DNA of 64,000 nt from positions 1,228,001 to 1,292,000 of the forward strand of contig NZ_CP095740.1 in assembly GCF_023078455.1 (NCBI RefSeq), in the 5' to 3' direction. The position numbers and the translations under genes were made by a program. The first letter of the stretch is position 1; each line of letters starts with the position of its first letter. The stretch comes from Luteibacter aegosomatis. GTDB lineage: Bacteria > Pseudomonadota > Gammaproteobacteria > Xanthomonadales > Rhodanobacteraceae. Shown here one piece after another: positions 48,180 to 57,949 of this stretch. The notes under the pieces are model-generated. The model was not told where the DNA came from and ran no database searches. It worked only from the letters and a program-made list of their open reading frames with translations.

Positions 48180-49483
48180 GCGGCGCGTTCCGACAGGGCG
48201 GCCGAGAGCCCCTGCACGATGGCATCCAGCTCACGGGTCAGGCCGGGCAGCATCTGCGTGGCTTCAGCCTGTCGGCCCTCGCCGAGGGTCATCGCGTATT
48301 GCGAGGCCTGCGCGGTGAAACGCTCGCCGGCGGCGCGCACGGCGTCGGCCGAAGCGTCGGTGCGGCGGAGGCGGAACTGGTCGATGCAGCGCATGAGCGG
48401 CGTGGTGTCGAGCCAGCGGCGATCGAGGCCGGACGGGTCGCGCGAGGAAAGCTCCAACGCGTAACGCAGGCCCTGACAGGCCTCGCGGATCATCTGGCTC
48501 AACGTGGCGGCGTCGAGCTCGCCTTCGGTCTCGAGGCGGGCGAGGCCCAGGCGGTGCGCGAGGACGGCAGCGCGGGCGGCGGCATCGGCCTGGCGGCGGG
48601 CTTCGTTGGCCGTGCGGCCGAGGCTGGCCTGGGCGGCCTGCACGCCGGCGATGCGGCCTTGCAGGACACCCATGCCTTCGCGGGCGCTGTCGATGCTTTC
48701 GCGCGCGGCGCGCACCACGCCGTCGACGCGGCCGAGCGAGGTCTGCATGCCGGCGATGCCCGATTGGGTCTGGTCGAGGCGGCGCAGGCTGTTCTGCACG
48801 GCCTCGTCGAGGTGGCCGGAGAACTCGCCCACGGCCTGGGTCACCTGGTCGATCTCGGCGGTGGCCTGGGTGGTCTTCTCGGCCAGTTGCTTCACCTCGT
48901 CGGCCACCACGGCGAAACCGCGGCCGGCCTCACCGGCGCGCGCCGCTTCGATGGCGGCGTTCAGCGCCACGAGGTTGGTCTGGTGGGCGATGTCCTGCAC
49001 CGTCGCCGTGAGCTTGCGGATGGCGGTGAAGTAGTCGGCGAACTGCGCATGGTTGCGGCTCATGCCCGACAGGGCGCTGCGCAGCAGGCGCAACTGGCCG
49101 TCGAGGTCGCCCGCGTTGGCCTGGCCTTCGCCGCCGGCCTCGGCCATGCCGGACACGCCGGCCTGGGCCTGGTCGAGGGCCGTCGAAATCCTGGCGCCCG
49201 ACTCCGTCAATCGCCCGGCGGCGTCGCGCGCGCCCTCCACGGCGGTGGCCAGTTCCTGGAGCGTGCCGCCGAGGGCCTGGGCGTTGGTCAACACCATGCC
49301 CTGCTGCTCGATGGCCTGGATGGTGGTGGCCGGCGCCGTGCGCGGTTCAGCGGGTTTGAGCAGGGCGCCCAGGGCGCTGGCGGCCGCCGGATACTGCGCG
49401 GCCAGCGCGCGCACGCGCGCGGCGTCGCCCGTGGCGGCGGCATGGGCGAGAAGACGGACGTGCTGGCTCCAGAGGAGGGTCAT
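48176..49483 (-). CDS. Soluble methyl-accepting chemotaxis-type protein
   Basis: 435 residues from ATG 49483; GTG 49513 would add ten. No membrane segment. The N-terminal 60 residues are variable; a long coiled-coil signalling region holds the receptor tip [48 protein letters not shown] (about 185-235). The C-terminal 120 residues include a helical bundle with [20 protein letters not shown]. It should couple to CheA/CheW in the cytoplasm. Its place between flgA and cheV is unusual. Confidence 0.92.
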   Translation of the reverse strand: MTLLWSQHVRLLAHAAATGDAARVRALAAQYPAAASALGALLKPAEPRTAPATTIQAIEQQGMVLTNAQALGGTLQELATAVEGARDAAGRLTESGARISTALDQAQAGVSGMAEAGGEGQANAGDLDGQLRLLRSALSGMSRNHAQFADYFTAIRKLTATVQDIAHQTNLVALNAAIEAARAGEAGRGFAVVADEVKQLAEKTTQATAEIDQVTQAVGEFSGHLDEAVQNSLRRLDQTQSGIAGMQTSLGRVDGVVRAARESIDSAREGMGVLQGRIAGVQAAQASLGRTANEARRQADAAARAAVLAHRLGLARLETEGELDAATLSQMIREACQGLRYALELSSRDPSGLDRRWLDTTPLMRCIDQFRLRRTDASADAVRAAGERFTAQASQYAMTLGEGRQAEATQMLPGLTRELDAIVQGLSAALSERAA

Positions 49484-49514
49484 GAATGGGTTCGCTTCTG
49501 AGTGGTCGCCCACT

Positions 49515-49541
49515 ACATCGGTCGCGGGGCGTCGTTCTTGA
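49515..49541 (-). promoter_or_regulatory. Weak sigma-28-like site upstream of the MCP/flgA operon
   Basis: Minus strand TCAA (49538-49541), then 15 bases, then ACCGATGT (49515-49522), against consensus TAAA-N15-GCCGATAA. It lies 31 bases before the chosen receptor start. The match is partial and the site is uncertain. Confidence 0.35.
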
Positions 49542-49579
49542 GCGAAGCAATACCCGTGCCATCGGTCGCTCCCTTGGAA

Positions 49580-49598
49580 TCGCGGACCCTGTCCGCGA
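49580..49598. repeat. REP-like palindrome between MCP and cheV
   Basis: TCGCGGAC-CCT-GTCCGCGA is a perfect 8-bp inverted repeat. It shares its core with the repeat at 40712-40740. It lies six bases upstream of the -35 of the cheV promoter, so it could also affect transcription. Confidence 0.55.
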
Positions 49599-49604
49599 TG
49601 GGTT

Positions 49605-49631
49605 TAAAGAACAGGGGCGGCCGGCCGATAT
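49605..49631 (+). promoter_or_regulatory. Sigma-28 (FliA) promoter of cheV
   Basis: TAAA (49605-49608), 15 bases, GCCGATAT (49624-49631), 28 bases upstream of ATG 49660. Seven of eight -10 bases match the FliA consensus. Confidence 0.85.
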
Positions 49632-49659
49632 GGGAACATACCTTATTGATGCATAGCCC

Positions 49660-50577
49660 ATGGCCCGCCCCCTCCTCGACACCGTGGAAACCTTCACCCG
49701 CCTCGCCGGCCACAACCGCGTGGCGATGCTGCTGTTCCGGCTGGGCGACCGCCAGGCGTTCGGCATCAACGTGTTCAAGGTGCGCGAGGTGCTGCGCCGG
49801 CCGAAGCTCGAGCGCATGCCGAGCATGCATGACCTGGTGGCGGGCAGCTTCGACTACCGCGGCAACACCATCCCGGTGATCGATCTCGCGGCCGCCATGG
49901 GCTATCCGCCGATGGCGAGCGTGGATACCGCGCACCTCATCGTCACCGAATTCAACCGCTCGGTGCAGGGTTTCCTCGTCTCCGACGTGGACCGCATCGT
50001 GCACGTCGACGGCGCCCAGATGGCCGCGCCGCCGCCCGCGCTGGGCTACGGCTCGCGCGTGAACGCCGTGACCCGCATGGACGGCGACCTCATCGCCATC
50101 GTCGACGTGGAGCAGGTACTCGCCAGCGTGGACCCGCGCGCGGTGGAGATCTCCGAGCGCGTGCAGCAGGCGGCGCATCTCCAGATCGCGAGCAATCGCC
50201 GCCTCCTGTTGGTGGACGATTCGCTGGTGGCCCGCACCCAGCTGGTCGACCTGTTCCGCAAGCTCGACCTCGAATGCACGGTGGCGAAGGACGGCAGCGA
50301 AGCCCTCCAGTGCCTGCGCAACCTCGCCACGGGGCCGGAAAGCGAGCGCGTGGCGCTGGTGGTGTCGGACATCGAGATGCCGTCGATGGACGGCTATGCG
50401 CTCACCCGCGCCATCCGCGAAGATCCCCAGCTCCGCCACCTCAAGGTGCTGCTGCATAGCTCGCTGAGCGGGGTCTTCAACGAAGCGATGGTCGCCCGCG
50501 TGGGGGCCGACCGGTTCATCGCCAAGTTCCAGCCCGACGTCCTCGCCACGGCCGTGCTCGAACTGTTGCCCGGCTGA
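49660..50577 (+). CDS. cheV: Chemotaxis coupling protein CheV
   Basis: 305 residues. CheW domain (about 18-155: MLLFRLGDRQAFGINVFKVREVLRRPKLERMPSMHDLVAGSFDYRGNTIPVIDL) and a receiver domain (about 180-300) with LLLVDDSLVARTQ, phospho-acceptor Asp in VVSDIEMPSMDGY and the conserved Lys in FIAKFQPD. It links receptors to CheA and is tuned by phosphorylation. It is read from a sigma-28 promoter, and flgB starts 170 bases downstream. Confidence 0.96.
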   Translation: MARPLLDTVETFTRLAGHNRVAMLLFRLGDRQAFGINVFKVREVLRRPKLERMPSMHDLVAGSFDYRGNTIPVIDLAAAMGYPPMASVDTAHLIVTEFNRSVQGFLVSDVDRIVHVDGAQMAAPPPALGYGSRVNAVTRMDGDLIAIVDVEQVLASVDPRAVEISERVQQAAHLQIASNRRLLLVDDSLVARTQLVDLFRKLDLECTVAKDGSEALQCLRNLATGPESERVALVVSDIEMPSMDGYALTRAIREDPQLRHLKVLLHSSLSGVFNEAMVARVGADRFIAKFQPDVLATAVLELLPG

Positions 50578-50694
50578 CGGGCGACGGCGGACCGTCGCCG
50601 GAGCGGTTCCGGCGGGCGCCGGAATTCCGCCACCTTCCCTCCGATCCACTCCGCAAACGGCGCCACGGCGCCGTTTCGCGTTTCCGTGCCCGGC

Positions 50695-50711
50695 GTGGCA
50701 CGCCTCTTGCT
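50695..50711 (+). promoter_or_regulatory. Sigma-54 (RpoN) promoter of the flgB operon
   Basis: TGGCACG-CCTC-TTGCT: GG at 50697-50698 and GC at 50709-50710 with exactly 10 bases between, matching the full sigma-54 consensus. It lies about 40 bases before flgB. In this group the activator is FleQ. Confidence 0.92.
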
Positions 50712-50749
50712 GATGCCTTCGGGCCACGTCAACGAGAGGGCCCGTGTCC

Positions 50750-51169
50750 ATGATCGACCACTCCGATCCACTGTTCGGCGCACATGCGCAGGCCCTGGGC
50801 CTGTGGCAGCGCCGTGCCGAGGTCATTTCGTCGAACCTCGCCAATGCCGACACGCCGGGGTTCCTCGCTCGCGACCTCGACTTCCGCAAGGTGATGTCCG
50901 CCGCCACGGGCGCGATGGATGGCGATCGCCTCCCCATGGCCGCCACCGAGGCGGGCCACATCGGCGGCAATCCCGCCGTGGCCATGGCCGACGGCGACAA
51001 GCTCGCCTACCGCGTCGAAACCCAGCCGTCGATGGACGGCAACACGGTGGATACCCAGGTGGAGCAGGCCCAGTTCGCCGGCAACGCCATCCACTACCAG
51101 GCCTCGTTGAGCTTCATCACGGGGCAGATCCACGCCATGCGCCTGGCCATCACGGGTACCGCATCATGA
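50750..51169 (+). CDS. flgB: Flagellar proximal rod protein FlgB
   Basis: 139 residues. LFGAHAQALGLWQRRAEVISSNLANADTPGFLARDLDFRK is the rod family start, and the end (NAIHYQASLSFITGQIHAMRLAITG) is typical. ATG 50750 has GAGAGGG upstream; GTG 50744 is less likely. It forms the proximal rod in the periplasm with FlgC and FlgF. First gene of the flgBCDEFGHIJKL run. Confidence 0.96.
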   Translation: MIDHSDPLFGAHAQALGLWQRRAEVISSNLANADTPGFLARDLDFRKVMSAATGAMDGDRLPMAATEAGHIGGNPAVAMADGDKLAYRVETQPSMDGNTVDTQVEQAQFAGNAIHYQASLSFITGQIHAMRLAITGTAS

Positions 51170-51579
51170 GCTTGCTGAAGATCTTCGACGTCGCCGGTTC
51201 CGGCATGGCCGCGCAGTCCGCGCGCCTGAACACCACCGCCAGCAACATGGCCAACGCCGACAGCGTGGCCAGCAGCGAGGCCACGGCCTACCGCGCCCGG
51301 CAGCCGATGTTCGCGGCCGTGCAGCAGCAGGTGAACGGCCAGATGGAAAACGCGGGCGTGCGCACGCTCGGCGTCAGCGAAAGCCAGGCGCCCGTGCAGT
51401 CGCGTTACGAGCCGGCTAATCCGATGGCCGACGCCAACGGCTATGTCTATTCGAGCAACGTCAACCCGGTCGACGAGCTGGTCAACATGATCTCCGCGTC
51501 GCGCTCCTACCAGAACAACGTCGAAGTCATGAACAGCGCCAAGCAGCTCATGCAGAAGACGCTGGACCTCGGCAAATAA
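51166..51579 (+). CDS. flgC: Flagellar rod protein FlgC
   Basis: 137 residues. SLLKIFDVAGSGMAAQSARLNTTASNMANADSVASS and the C-terminal YVYSSNVNPVDELVNMISASRSYQNNVEVMNSAKQLMQKTL are the conserved ends. It overlaps flgB by four bases. Proximal rod component. Confidence 0.97.
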   Translation: MSLLKIFDVAGSGMAAQSARLNTTASNMANADSVASSEATAYRARQPMFAAVQQQVNGQMENAGVRTLGVSESQAPVQSRYEPANPMADANGYVYSSNVNPVDELVNMISASRSYQNNVEVMNSAKQLMQKTLDLGK

Positions 51580-51590
51580 GGATTCCCTCC

Positions 51591-52241
51591 ATGGCCGTCG
51601 ATTCCGTCGGTTCCAACGCGTTCGGCTCGAATTCGTCCACCTCGAGCCAGCTGCAGCAGCAGACGCTGTCGCAGTCCGATTTCCTGAAGCTGCTGGTCAC
51701 CCAGGTGACCAACCAGGATCCCACCAAGCCCATGGACCCGACCCAGTCGGTGGCGCAGCTGGCGCAGTTTTCCCAGGTGGCGGCCACGCAGCAGCTGCAG
51801 CAGTCGTTCGACTCGCTGGCCTCCAACCTCACGGGCGACCAATTCGTGCGTGCCTCGGCGATGGTCGGCCGCGACGTGCTGGTGCCTTCCACGGCGGGCA
51901 AGCTGCAGGACGGCGCCCTCAACGGCGCGGTGAACGTGCCCAACTCGGGCACCTACGTGAACGTGCAGATCAAGGACACCGCCGGCAACGTGGTGCGCAC
52001 GATCCCGCTCGGCCAGCCCGACGCCGGCCTGACCGACTTCAGCTGGGACGGCAAGTCCGACGACGGCACGCAGCTGCCGGACGGCACGTACCAGATCTCC
52101 GCTACTTCCGGCGGCAACGCGGCGGATACGTTCTACCGCGGAAAGGTGGAAGGCGTCGGCGCTTCGGGCGCCGACGGAACCTACGTGCAGGTGTCCGGTT
52201 ACGGCGGTGCCCTGCTCAGCCAGATCGCGCAAATCCAGTAA
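51591..52241 (+). CDS. flgD: Hook cap / scaffold protein FlgD
   Basis: 216 residues. LSQSDFLKLLVTQVTNQDPTKPMDPTQSVAQLAQFSQVAATQQL is the conserved N-terminal region. A FlgD Tudor/Ig-like part (AGNVVRTIPLGQPDAGLTDFSWDGKSDDGTQLPDGTYQI) follows. It caps the growing hook and is exchanged for FlgK after completion. Confidence 0.96.
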   Translation: MAVDSVGSNAFGSNSSTSSQLQQQTLSQSDFLKLLVTQVTNQDPTKPMDPTQSVAQLAQFSQVAATQQLQQSFDSLASNLTGDQFVRASAMVGRDVLVPSTAGKLQDGALNGAVNVPNSGTYVNVQIKDTAGNVVRTIPLGQPDAGLTDFSWDGKSDDGTQLPDGTYQISATSGGNAADTFYRGKVEGVGASGADGTYVQVSGYGGALLSQIAQIQ

Positions 52242-52261
52242 GCACAGCGAGGAATTCCACC

Positions 52262-53491
52262 ATGCCTTTCGATATCGCCCTCAGTGGCATCAACGCGGCT
52301 TCCGCCGACCTGGAAGTCACCGCGAACAACATCGCCAACGTCAACACCGTCGGCTTCAAGGGCTCGCGCGCCGAATTCTCCCAGGTGTACTCCGTGGCCG
52401 GCGAAAACCTCGCCGCCACCGCCTCGGGCAGCGGCGTGCGCGTAACCAACATCGCCCAGCAGTTCGGCGACGGCAACCTCACGCAGACCGGCAACTCCTA
52501 CGACTTCGCCTTGAGCGGCGCGGGCTTCTTCACGCTGCACGACGCCTCGGGCTATTCGTACTCGCGCGCGGGCAACTTCCATCCCGACGACGACGGCTTC
52601 ATCGTCAACGCCACGGGCCAGCGCGTGCAGGTGTATCCGCCGACGGCCTCGGGCGGCTTCGACATCTCGGCCTTGTCCGACCTGCACATCACCACCGGTT
52701 CGGCCCCGGCCAAGGCCAGCGCCAACATCGGCATCACCGCCAACCTGCCGTCGACCGCCGCCGCGCCGACGGTGACGCCGTTCGACCCGACCAACGACAA
52801 GTCGTACAACAACCTGTCCACCTTCCAGGCCTACGATTCGCTCGGCGCCACGCACACGGTGAACGTGTACTACGTGAAGAACGCCACGGCCAACGGCTGG
52901 GATGTGCACATGACGATGGACGGCACGCAGGTGGGCGCCGCCGCCGGCCAGCAGCTGACCTTCAGCGCCGGCGGCGCGATCACCACGCCCGCCACGGGCA
53001 AGCTCGACTTCGGCGCCGCCTCGCCCAACCCGGGCGCGCAGCCGATCGATCTCTCGCTCGACATGAGCAAGGTCACCCAGTTCGGCGACACCTTCTCCAC
53101 CACGGCCGTCAACAACGACGGTTACGCGGCGGGCAAGTTCTCCAAGATCGACGTCGCGAAGGACGGCACGGTGTCGGCGATCTATTCCAACGGCGCCACC
53201 ATTCCGCTGGGCCAGCTCGCCATCGCCACCTTCGCCAACAACCAGGGCCTGCGCCAGCTCAACGACACCAACTGGGTGCCGTCGGCCGAGTCGGGCCAGC
53301 CGATCCGCGGCGTGGCCAACTCCGGTGACGTGGGCCAGGTGCAGTCGGGCCAGCTCGAGTCGTCGAACACCGCCGACCTCACCTCGCAGCTGGTGAACAT
53401 GATCAAGGCGCAGCGCAACTACCAGGCCAACGCGCAGGTCATCTCCACCGACGACCAGCTCACCCAGACGATCATCAACATCCGCAACTGA
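52262..53491 (+). CDS. flgE: Flagellar hook protein FlgE
   Basis: 409 residues. FDIALSGINAASADLEVTANNIANVNTVGFKGSRAEF and the end QLVNMIKAQRNYQANAQVISTDDQLTQTIINI are the conserved D0 ends. The middle part forms D1/D2. About 120 copies build the hook outside the cell. Confidence 0.97.
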   Translation: MPFDIALSGINAASADLEVTANNIANVNTVGFKGSRAEFSQVYSVAGENLAATASGSGVRVTNIAQQFGDGNLTQTGNSYDFALSGAGFFTLHDASGYSYSRAGNFHPDDDGFIVNATGQRVQVYPPTASGGFDISALSDLHITTGSAPAKASANIGITANLPSTAAAPTVTPFDPTNDKSYNNLSTFQAYDSLGATHTVNVYYVKNATANGWDVHMTMDGTQVGAAAGQQLTFSAGGAITTPATGKLDFGAASPNPGAQPIDLSLDMSKVTQFGDTFSTTAVNNDGYAAGKFSKIDVAKDGTVSAIYSNGATIPLGQLAIATFANNQGLRQLNDTNWVPSAESGQPIRGVANSGDVGQVQSGQLESSNTADLTSQLVNMIKAQRNYQANAQVISTDDQLTQTIINIRN

Positions 53492-53507
53492 CGTCGGGGA
53501 ATAGGCC

Positions 53508-54248
53508 ATGGATCGTTCCGTCTACGTCGCGATGACCGGTGCCACGCAGGTGATGCGGGCACAGGCCGAGGTCGCGCACAACCTCGCCAACGCCAACACC
53601 ACGGGCTTCAAGGCCGAACTGTCGGCCTTCCAGAGCGTGCCGGTGAAGGGCGACGGCCTGGCCACGCGCATCAACGGCGTGGCCCAGGGCACCGGCTGGG
53701 ATACCTCCGGCGGCAAGCAGATGGCGACGGGCAACGACCTGGACATCTCCGTGCAGGGCGACGGCTGGATCGCGGTGCAGACGCCGGACGGCAACGAGGG
53801 CTACACGCGCGCCGGCAACCTGCGCATCGACGCCGACGGTTTGTTGACGGACGCGCGCGGCAACCCCGTCGTGGGCGGCGGCGGTCCGATCACCATTCCC
53901 CAGGCGTCCAGCGTGCGGATCGGCGCCGACGGCACCATTTCGTCGGTGCCGCTGGGCGAATCGCCCGCCACCGTCGCCACCACCGACCGGATCAAGCTGG
54001 TCAACCCGGGCAACGACCAGCTGACCTACGGCAGCGACGGCCTCATGCACATGATCGACGGCAGCCAGGCGCCCGCCGATGCGAACGTGCAGGTGGTGTC
54101 CGGCACCGTCGAAGCGAGCAACGTCAACCCTTCCGAGGTGCTCGTGAAGATGATCTCGCTCTCCCGCGAGTTCGAGATGCAGGTGCGCTCGATCAAGGCC
54201 GCCGACGAAAACGCCCAGTCGGCATCGAAATTGCTACAGGTGGGGTAA
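53508..54248 (+). CDS. flgF: Flagellar proximal rod protein FlgF
   Basis: 246 residues. [40 protein letters not shown], the middle [38 protein letters not shown] and the end [31 protein letters not shown] are all typical of FlgF. Confidence 0.96.
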   Translation: MDRSVYVAMTGATQVMRAQAEVAHNLANANTTGFKAELSAFQSVPVKGDGLATRINGVAQGTGWDTSGGKQMATGNDLDISVQGDGWIAVQTPDGNEGYTRAGNLRIDADGLLTDARGNPVVGGGGPITIPQASSVRIGADGTISSVPLGESPATVATTDRIKLVNPGNDQLTYGSDGLMHMIDGSQAPADANVQVVSGTVEASNVNPSEVLVKMISLSREFEMQVRSIKAADENAQSASKLLQVG

Positions 54249-54312
54249 CCACCGTCGCGCGACGCAAAACCGTCGCCGGCACGCCACGGGCCCGCAAGGG
54301 CAGGAGTCAACG

Positions 54313-55098
54313 ATGTTCACGTCCCTCTGGATCGCCAAGACCGGCCTCGATGCGCAACAGACGCGCATGGACGTCGTGTCGAACAACCTGGCCAACACGA
54401 ATACCACGGGCTTCAAGCGCGCCCGCGCGGAGTTCGAAGACCTGACCTACCAGAACCGCGGCCAGGCCGGCGCGCAGACGACCGAACAGACCCAGTCGCC
54501 CACCGGCCTCATGATCGGCACCGGCGTGCGCGTGGTCGGCACGCAGAAAATGTTCGAACAGGGCGGTACGCAGCAGACCGACAATCCCTACGACGTGGCG
54601 ATCAACGGTCGCGGCTTCCTGCAGGTGACCCTGCCGGACGGCACCGTGGGCTATTCGCGCGACGGTTCGTTGAAGCGCGACCAGGACGGCCAGATCGTCA
54701 CCAACGACGGCTATCCGCTGGAGCCCGCCATCACGGTGCCGGCCAATGCCACCTCGCTCACCATCGGCAAGGACGGTACGGTCAGCGTCGTGACGCCGGG
54801 CAACCCCGCCGCGCAGCAGATCGGCCAGATCCAGCTCGCCGACTTCACCAATCCGGCCGGCCTGGAGCCGCGCGGCGACAACCTCTACCTCGAGACCGCC
54901 GCCAGCGGCGCGCCGCAGACCGGCACCGCCGGCCTCAACGGCCTGGGCACCCTCGAGCAGAACTCCCTGGAAACCTCCAACGTGAACGTGGTGGAGGAGA
55001 TGGTGAACATGATCGAGACGCAGCGCGCCTACGAGATGAATTCGAAGGCGATCTCGGCTTCCGACCAGATGCTCCAGTTCATCACCCAGCAGACCTGA
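54313..55098 (+). CDS. flgG: Flagellar distal rod protein FlgG
   Basis: 261 residues, the standard length. [43 protein letters not shown] and [30 protein letters not shown] are the conserved ends. It forms the distal rod that crosses the P and L rings. The 64-base gap from flgF holds no recognisable promoter. Confidence 0.97.
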   Translation: MFTSLWIAKTGLDAQQTRMDVVSNNLANTNTTGFKRARAEFEDLTYQNRGQAGAQTTEQTQSPTGLMIGTGVRVVGTQKMFEQGGTQQTDNPYDVAINGRGFLQVTLPDGTVGYSRDGSLKRDQDGQIVTNDGYPLEPAITVPANATSLTIGKDGTVSVVTPGNPAAQQIGQIQLADFTNPAGLEPRGDNLYLETAASGAPQTGTAGLNGLGTLEQNSLETSNVNVVEEMVNMIETQRAYEMNSKAISASDQMLQFITQQT

Positions 55099-55787
55099 TG
55101 ACCGCCATGAACCGTTCCTTCGCACGCATCCTCGTCGCGGCGCTGCCGTTCGCGCTGCTCACCGCCTGCGGCATGGTGCCGCCGACCCCGCGCCCGATGT
55201 ACACCGCTACGATGCCGGTGGACCCGGTCACGCCCGCGCAGCCCACCGGCTCGGTGTTCGCCGACCAGCAATCGATGGAACTGTTCGCCGATCCGCGCGC
55301 GCATCGCGTGGGCGACATCCTCACCATCACCCTGGTGGAAGCCACGCAGGCCAGCAAGAAGGCCGCGACCAGCACCAGCAAGAAGAACGGCAGCAACATC
55401 GCCTCGCCGACCGTGCTCGGCCAGGGCCTGCGCCTCGGCGGCAAGAGCGCGGACAGCGCGCTGTCGAGCAACAACGCGTTCGACGGCGACGGCTCGTCGA
55501 GCCAGAGCAACCAGCTTTCCGGCGAGATCACCGTCACCGTGTCCCGGCGCCTGTCCAACGGCGCGCTGATGGTGCAGGGCGAGAAGTGGCTCACCATCAA
55601 CCAGGGCGAGGAACTGGTGCGCATCTCAGGCATCGTGCGTCCGCAGGACATCGGCGCGGACAACATCGTGGCGTCCAGCCGCGTGGCCGACGCACGCATC
55701 GAATACGTGGGCAAGGGCACGCTGGCCGATTCGAACACGCGTGGCTGGCTGTCGCGTTTCTTCGATTCGAAGTGGATGCCGTACTGA
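55098..55787 (+). CDS. flgH: Flagellar L-ring protein FlgH
   Basis: 229 residues. Lipoprotein signal with lipobox LTAC ([14 protein letters not shown]). [77 protein letters not shown] are conserved FlgH blocks. Forms the outer-membrane bushing. The start may be ATG 55098 or ATG 55107; the first abuts the flgG stop. Confidence 0.96.
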   Translation: MTAMNRSFARILVAALPFALLTACGMVPPTPRPMYTATMPVDPVTPAQPTGSVFADQQSMELFADPRAHRVGDILTITLVEATQASKKAATSTSKKNGSNIASPTVLGQGLRLGGKSADSALSSNNAFDGDGSSSQSNQLSGEITVTVSRRLSNGALMVQGEKWLTINQGEELVRISGIVRPQDIGADNIVASSRVADARIEYVGKGTLADSNTRGWLSRFFDSKWMPY

Positions 55788-56896
55788 TGAATACCTTCGC
55801 CCGCATCCTCGCCGCTGCCGCGCTCACGTTCGGCGTGACCTCGCTGGCGCACGCCGATCGCATCCGCGACCTCACCCAGGTCGGTGGCGTGCGCAGCAAC
55901 CAGTTGGTCGGTTATGGCCTCGTCGTGGGCCTGGACGGCAGCGGCGACCAGACCAGCCAGGCGCCGTTCACCACGCAGAGCCTGGAGAACATGCTCCAGC
56001 AGTTCGGCGTGAACGTGCCGGCCAACGTGCGTCCGCAGTTGAAGAACGCGGCGGCGGTGACGATCACCGCCGAGTTGCCGCCGTTCGCCAAGCCGGGCCA
56101 GCGCATCGACGTGACCGTGGCCTCCATCGGCAACGCCAAGAGCATCCGCGGCGGCGAACTGCTGATGTCGCCGCTCAAGGGCGCCGACGGCCAGGTCTAT
56201 GCCATCGCCCAGGGCAGCGTGGTGGTCGGTGGCGTGAGCGCGCAGGGCAAGAGCGGTTCCAGCGTGCAGGTGAACATCTCGGCCAGCGGGCGCATTCCCA
56301 ACGGCGCCTCCATCGAGCGCAGCGTCGCCACGTCGTTCGACAAGGGCGGCGATATCATGCTCAACCTCAACACGGCCGACTTCACCACGGCCGCGCGCGT
56401 GGCCGAAGCGGTGAACCGCAACTTCGGCGCGGGCACGGCCAGGGCGATGGACTCGGCATCCATCGCCGTGCGCGCGCCGCTGGATCCGTCGCAGCGCGTG
56501 GCCTGGCTGTCCACCATCCAGGGCCTGGAAGTCACGCCGGGCGACGCGCCCGCGCGGGTCATCGTCAATTCGCGCACCGGCACGGTGGTGATCGGTTCGG
56601 AGGTGAAGGTCGGCGCAGCGGCCGTCGCCCATGGCGCCATCCAGGTGACCATCAGCGAGCAGCCGCAGGTGAGCCAGCCCAACGCGTTCAGCCGGGGCCA
56701 GACGGCCATCGTGCCGAGCAGCCAGGTGGCGGTGAGCGAGGATGGCGGCCACATGTTCAAGTTCGGCCCCGGCACGAGCCTCGATGCCATCGTGCGCGCC
56801 GTCAACCAGGTGGGCGCCTCGCCCAGCGATCTCATTTCGATCCTTCAGGCGCTGAAGGAGTCCGGTGCCCTGCGCGCCGAGCTGGTGGTGATCTGA
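55787..56896 (+). CDS. flgI: Flagellar P-ring protein FlgI
   Basis: 369 residues. Signal peptide ([20 protein letters not shown]), then [32 protein letters not shown] and the end [46 protein letters not shown]. Forms the periplasmic ring with help from FlgA. ATG overlaps the flgH stop by one base. Confidence 0.97.
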   Translation: MNTFARILAAAALTFGVTSLAHADRIRDLTQVGGVRSNQLVGYGLVVGLDGSGDQTSQAPFTTQSLENMLQQFGVNVPANVRPQLKNAAAVTITAELPPFAKPGQRIDVTVASIGNAKSIRGGELLMSPLKGADGQVYAIAQGSVVVGGVSAQGKSGSSVQVNISASGRIPNGASIERSVATSFDKGGDIMLNLNTADFTTAARVAEAVNRNFGAGTARAMDSASIAVRAPLDPSQRVAWLSTIQGLEVTPGDAPARVIVNSRTGTVVIGSEVKVGAAAVAHGAIQVTISEQPQVSQPNAFSRGQTAIVPSSQVAVSEDGGHMFKFGPGTSLDAIVRAVNQVGASPSDLISILQALKESGALRAELVVI

Positions 56897-56897
56897 C

Positions 56898-57902
56898 ATG
56901 GCCGCCGCCGTCGACAACAACGCCCTGGGCACCTACACCGACCTGTCGGCGCTCGGTGGCCTGCGCACGGCGGCGCAAAAGGACTCGCAGTCCGCGCTGC
57001 CGGCGGTGGCGAAGCAGTTCGAGTCGATCTTCACGCAGATGATGCTGAAGTCGATGCGCGACGCCAGCGCCGCCATGGGCGACGACATCATGGGCTCGCA
57101 GGCGGGGGATACCTATCGCCAGATGTTCGACCAGCAGCTTTCCGTCACGCTGTCGCAGGGCAAGGGCATCGGCATCGCCGACATGCTCATCCGCCAACTG
57201 GGCGGCGCCTCCGCCGGGAAGACCGGCGCCAACGACGGCCTGTTCGCGGGCGTCACCGGCGATGCTTCCACCGTGCAGGGCATCTCGTCGCCCTCGGACA
57301 AGGACAGCGGCCTCATGGACTCGCTCGAGGCCATGCTCGGCAAGGCCGGCAAAATGGTGGGCGACGGCGCCAACGCGGTGGCCACCGCGGTGAGCAAGTT
57401 CGACATCGACGGTCCGGAGGATTTCGTGCGCACCTTCGCGCCGCACGCCATCGAGGCCGCGCGCAAGCTCGGCGTATCGGTGCGCGCGCTGCTCGCCCAG
57501 GCCGCACTGGAAACCGGCTGGGGCAAGCACATGCCCCAGCAGGGCGCCACGGCCAGCAACAACATGTTCGGCATCAAGGCCGGCAGCAGCTGGGACGGCA
57601 AGCGCGTCAGCGTGCCGACCCTCGAGTACGAAAACGGCGTGGCCGTGCGCAAGCGCGACAACTTCCGCGCGTACGACTCGCCGGCGCAGTCCTTCAGCGA
57701 CTACGCCGACATGGTGTCGTCGAGCCCGCGCTACGCGAACGCGGTGGGCCGCGGCGACGACATCTCCGGCTTCGCGCACGCGCTCACGAGCGGCGGTTAT
57801 GCCACCGACCCGAGCTACGCGAAGAAGCTGGTGGACATCGCCAACGGGCCGGTGATGAAGCAGGCGCTCGCCGCGCTGAGCCACATCACCGATGCGCTTT
57901 GA
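56898..57902 (+). CDS. flgJ: FlgJ, rod-capping protein with muramidase domain
   Basis: 334 residues. N-terminal rod-cap part (about 25-100: AVAKQFESIFTQMMLKSMRDASAAMGDD, MFDQQLSVTLSQGKGIGIADMLIRQL). A linker follows, then a glucosaminidase domain (about 170-320): FAPHAIEAARKLGVSVRALLAQAALETGWGKHMPQ with the catalytic Glu, SNNMFGIKAGSSWDGK, FRAYDSPAQSFSDYADMV. It opens peptidoglycan locally so that the rod can pass. This is the bifunctional form typical of gammaproteobacteria. Confidence 0.96.
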   Translation: MAAAVDNNALGTYTDLSALGGLRTAAQKDSQSALPAVAKQFESIFTQMMLKSMRDASAAMGDDIMGSQAGDTYRQMFDQQLSVTLSQGKGIGIADMLIRQLGGASAGKTGANDGLFAGVTGDASTVQGISSPSDKDSGLMDSLEAMLGKAGKMVGDGANAVATAVSKFDIDGPEDFVRTFAPHAIEAARKLGVSVRALLAQAALETGWGKHMPQQGATASNNMFGIKAGSSWDGKRVSVPTLEYENGVAVRKRDNFRAYDSPAQSFSDYADMVSSSPRYANAVGRGDDISGFAHALTSGGYATDPSYAKKLVDIANGPVMKQALAALSHITDAL

Positions 57903-57949
57903 ACGATGACGCATAACGGGCCAACGATTTAGGCATAAGGGAAACGACG

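Noticed and set aside
55082..56932. 616-residue minus-strand frame opposite flgH-flgI
   Set aside because: Same GC-driven mirror effect; FlgH and FlgI are unambiguous on the plus strand.
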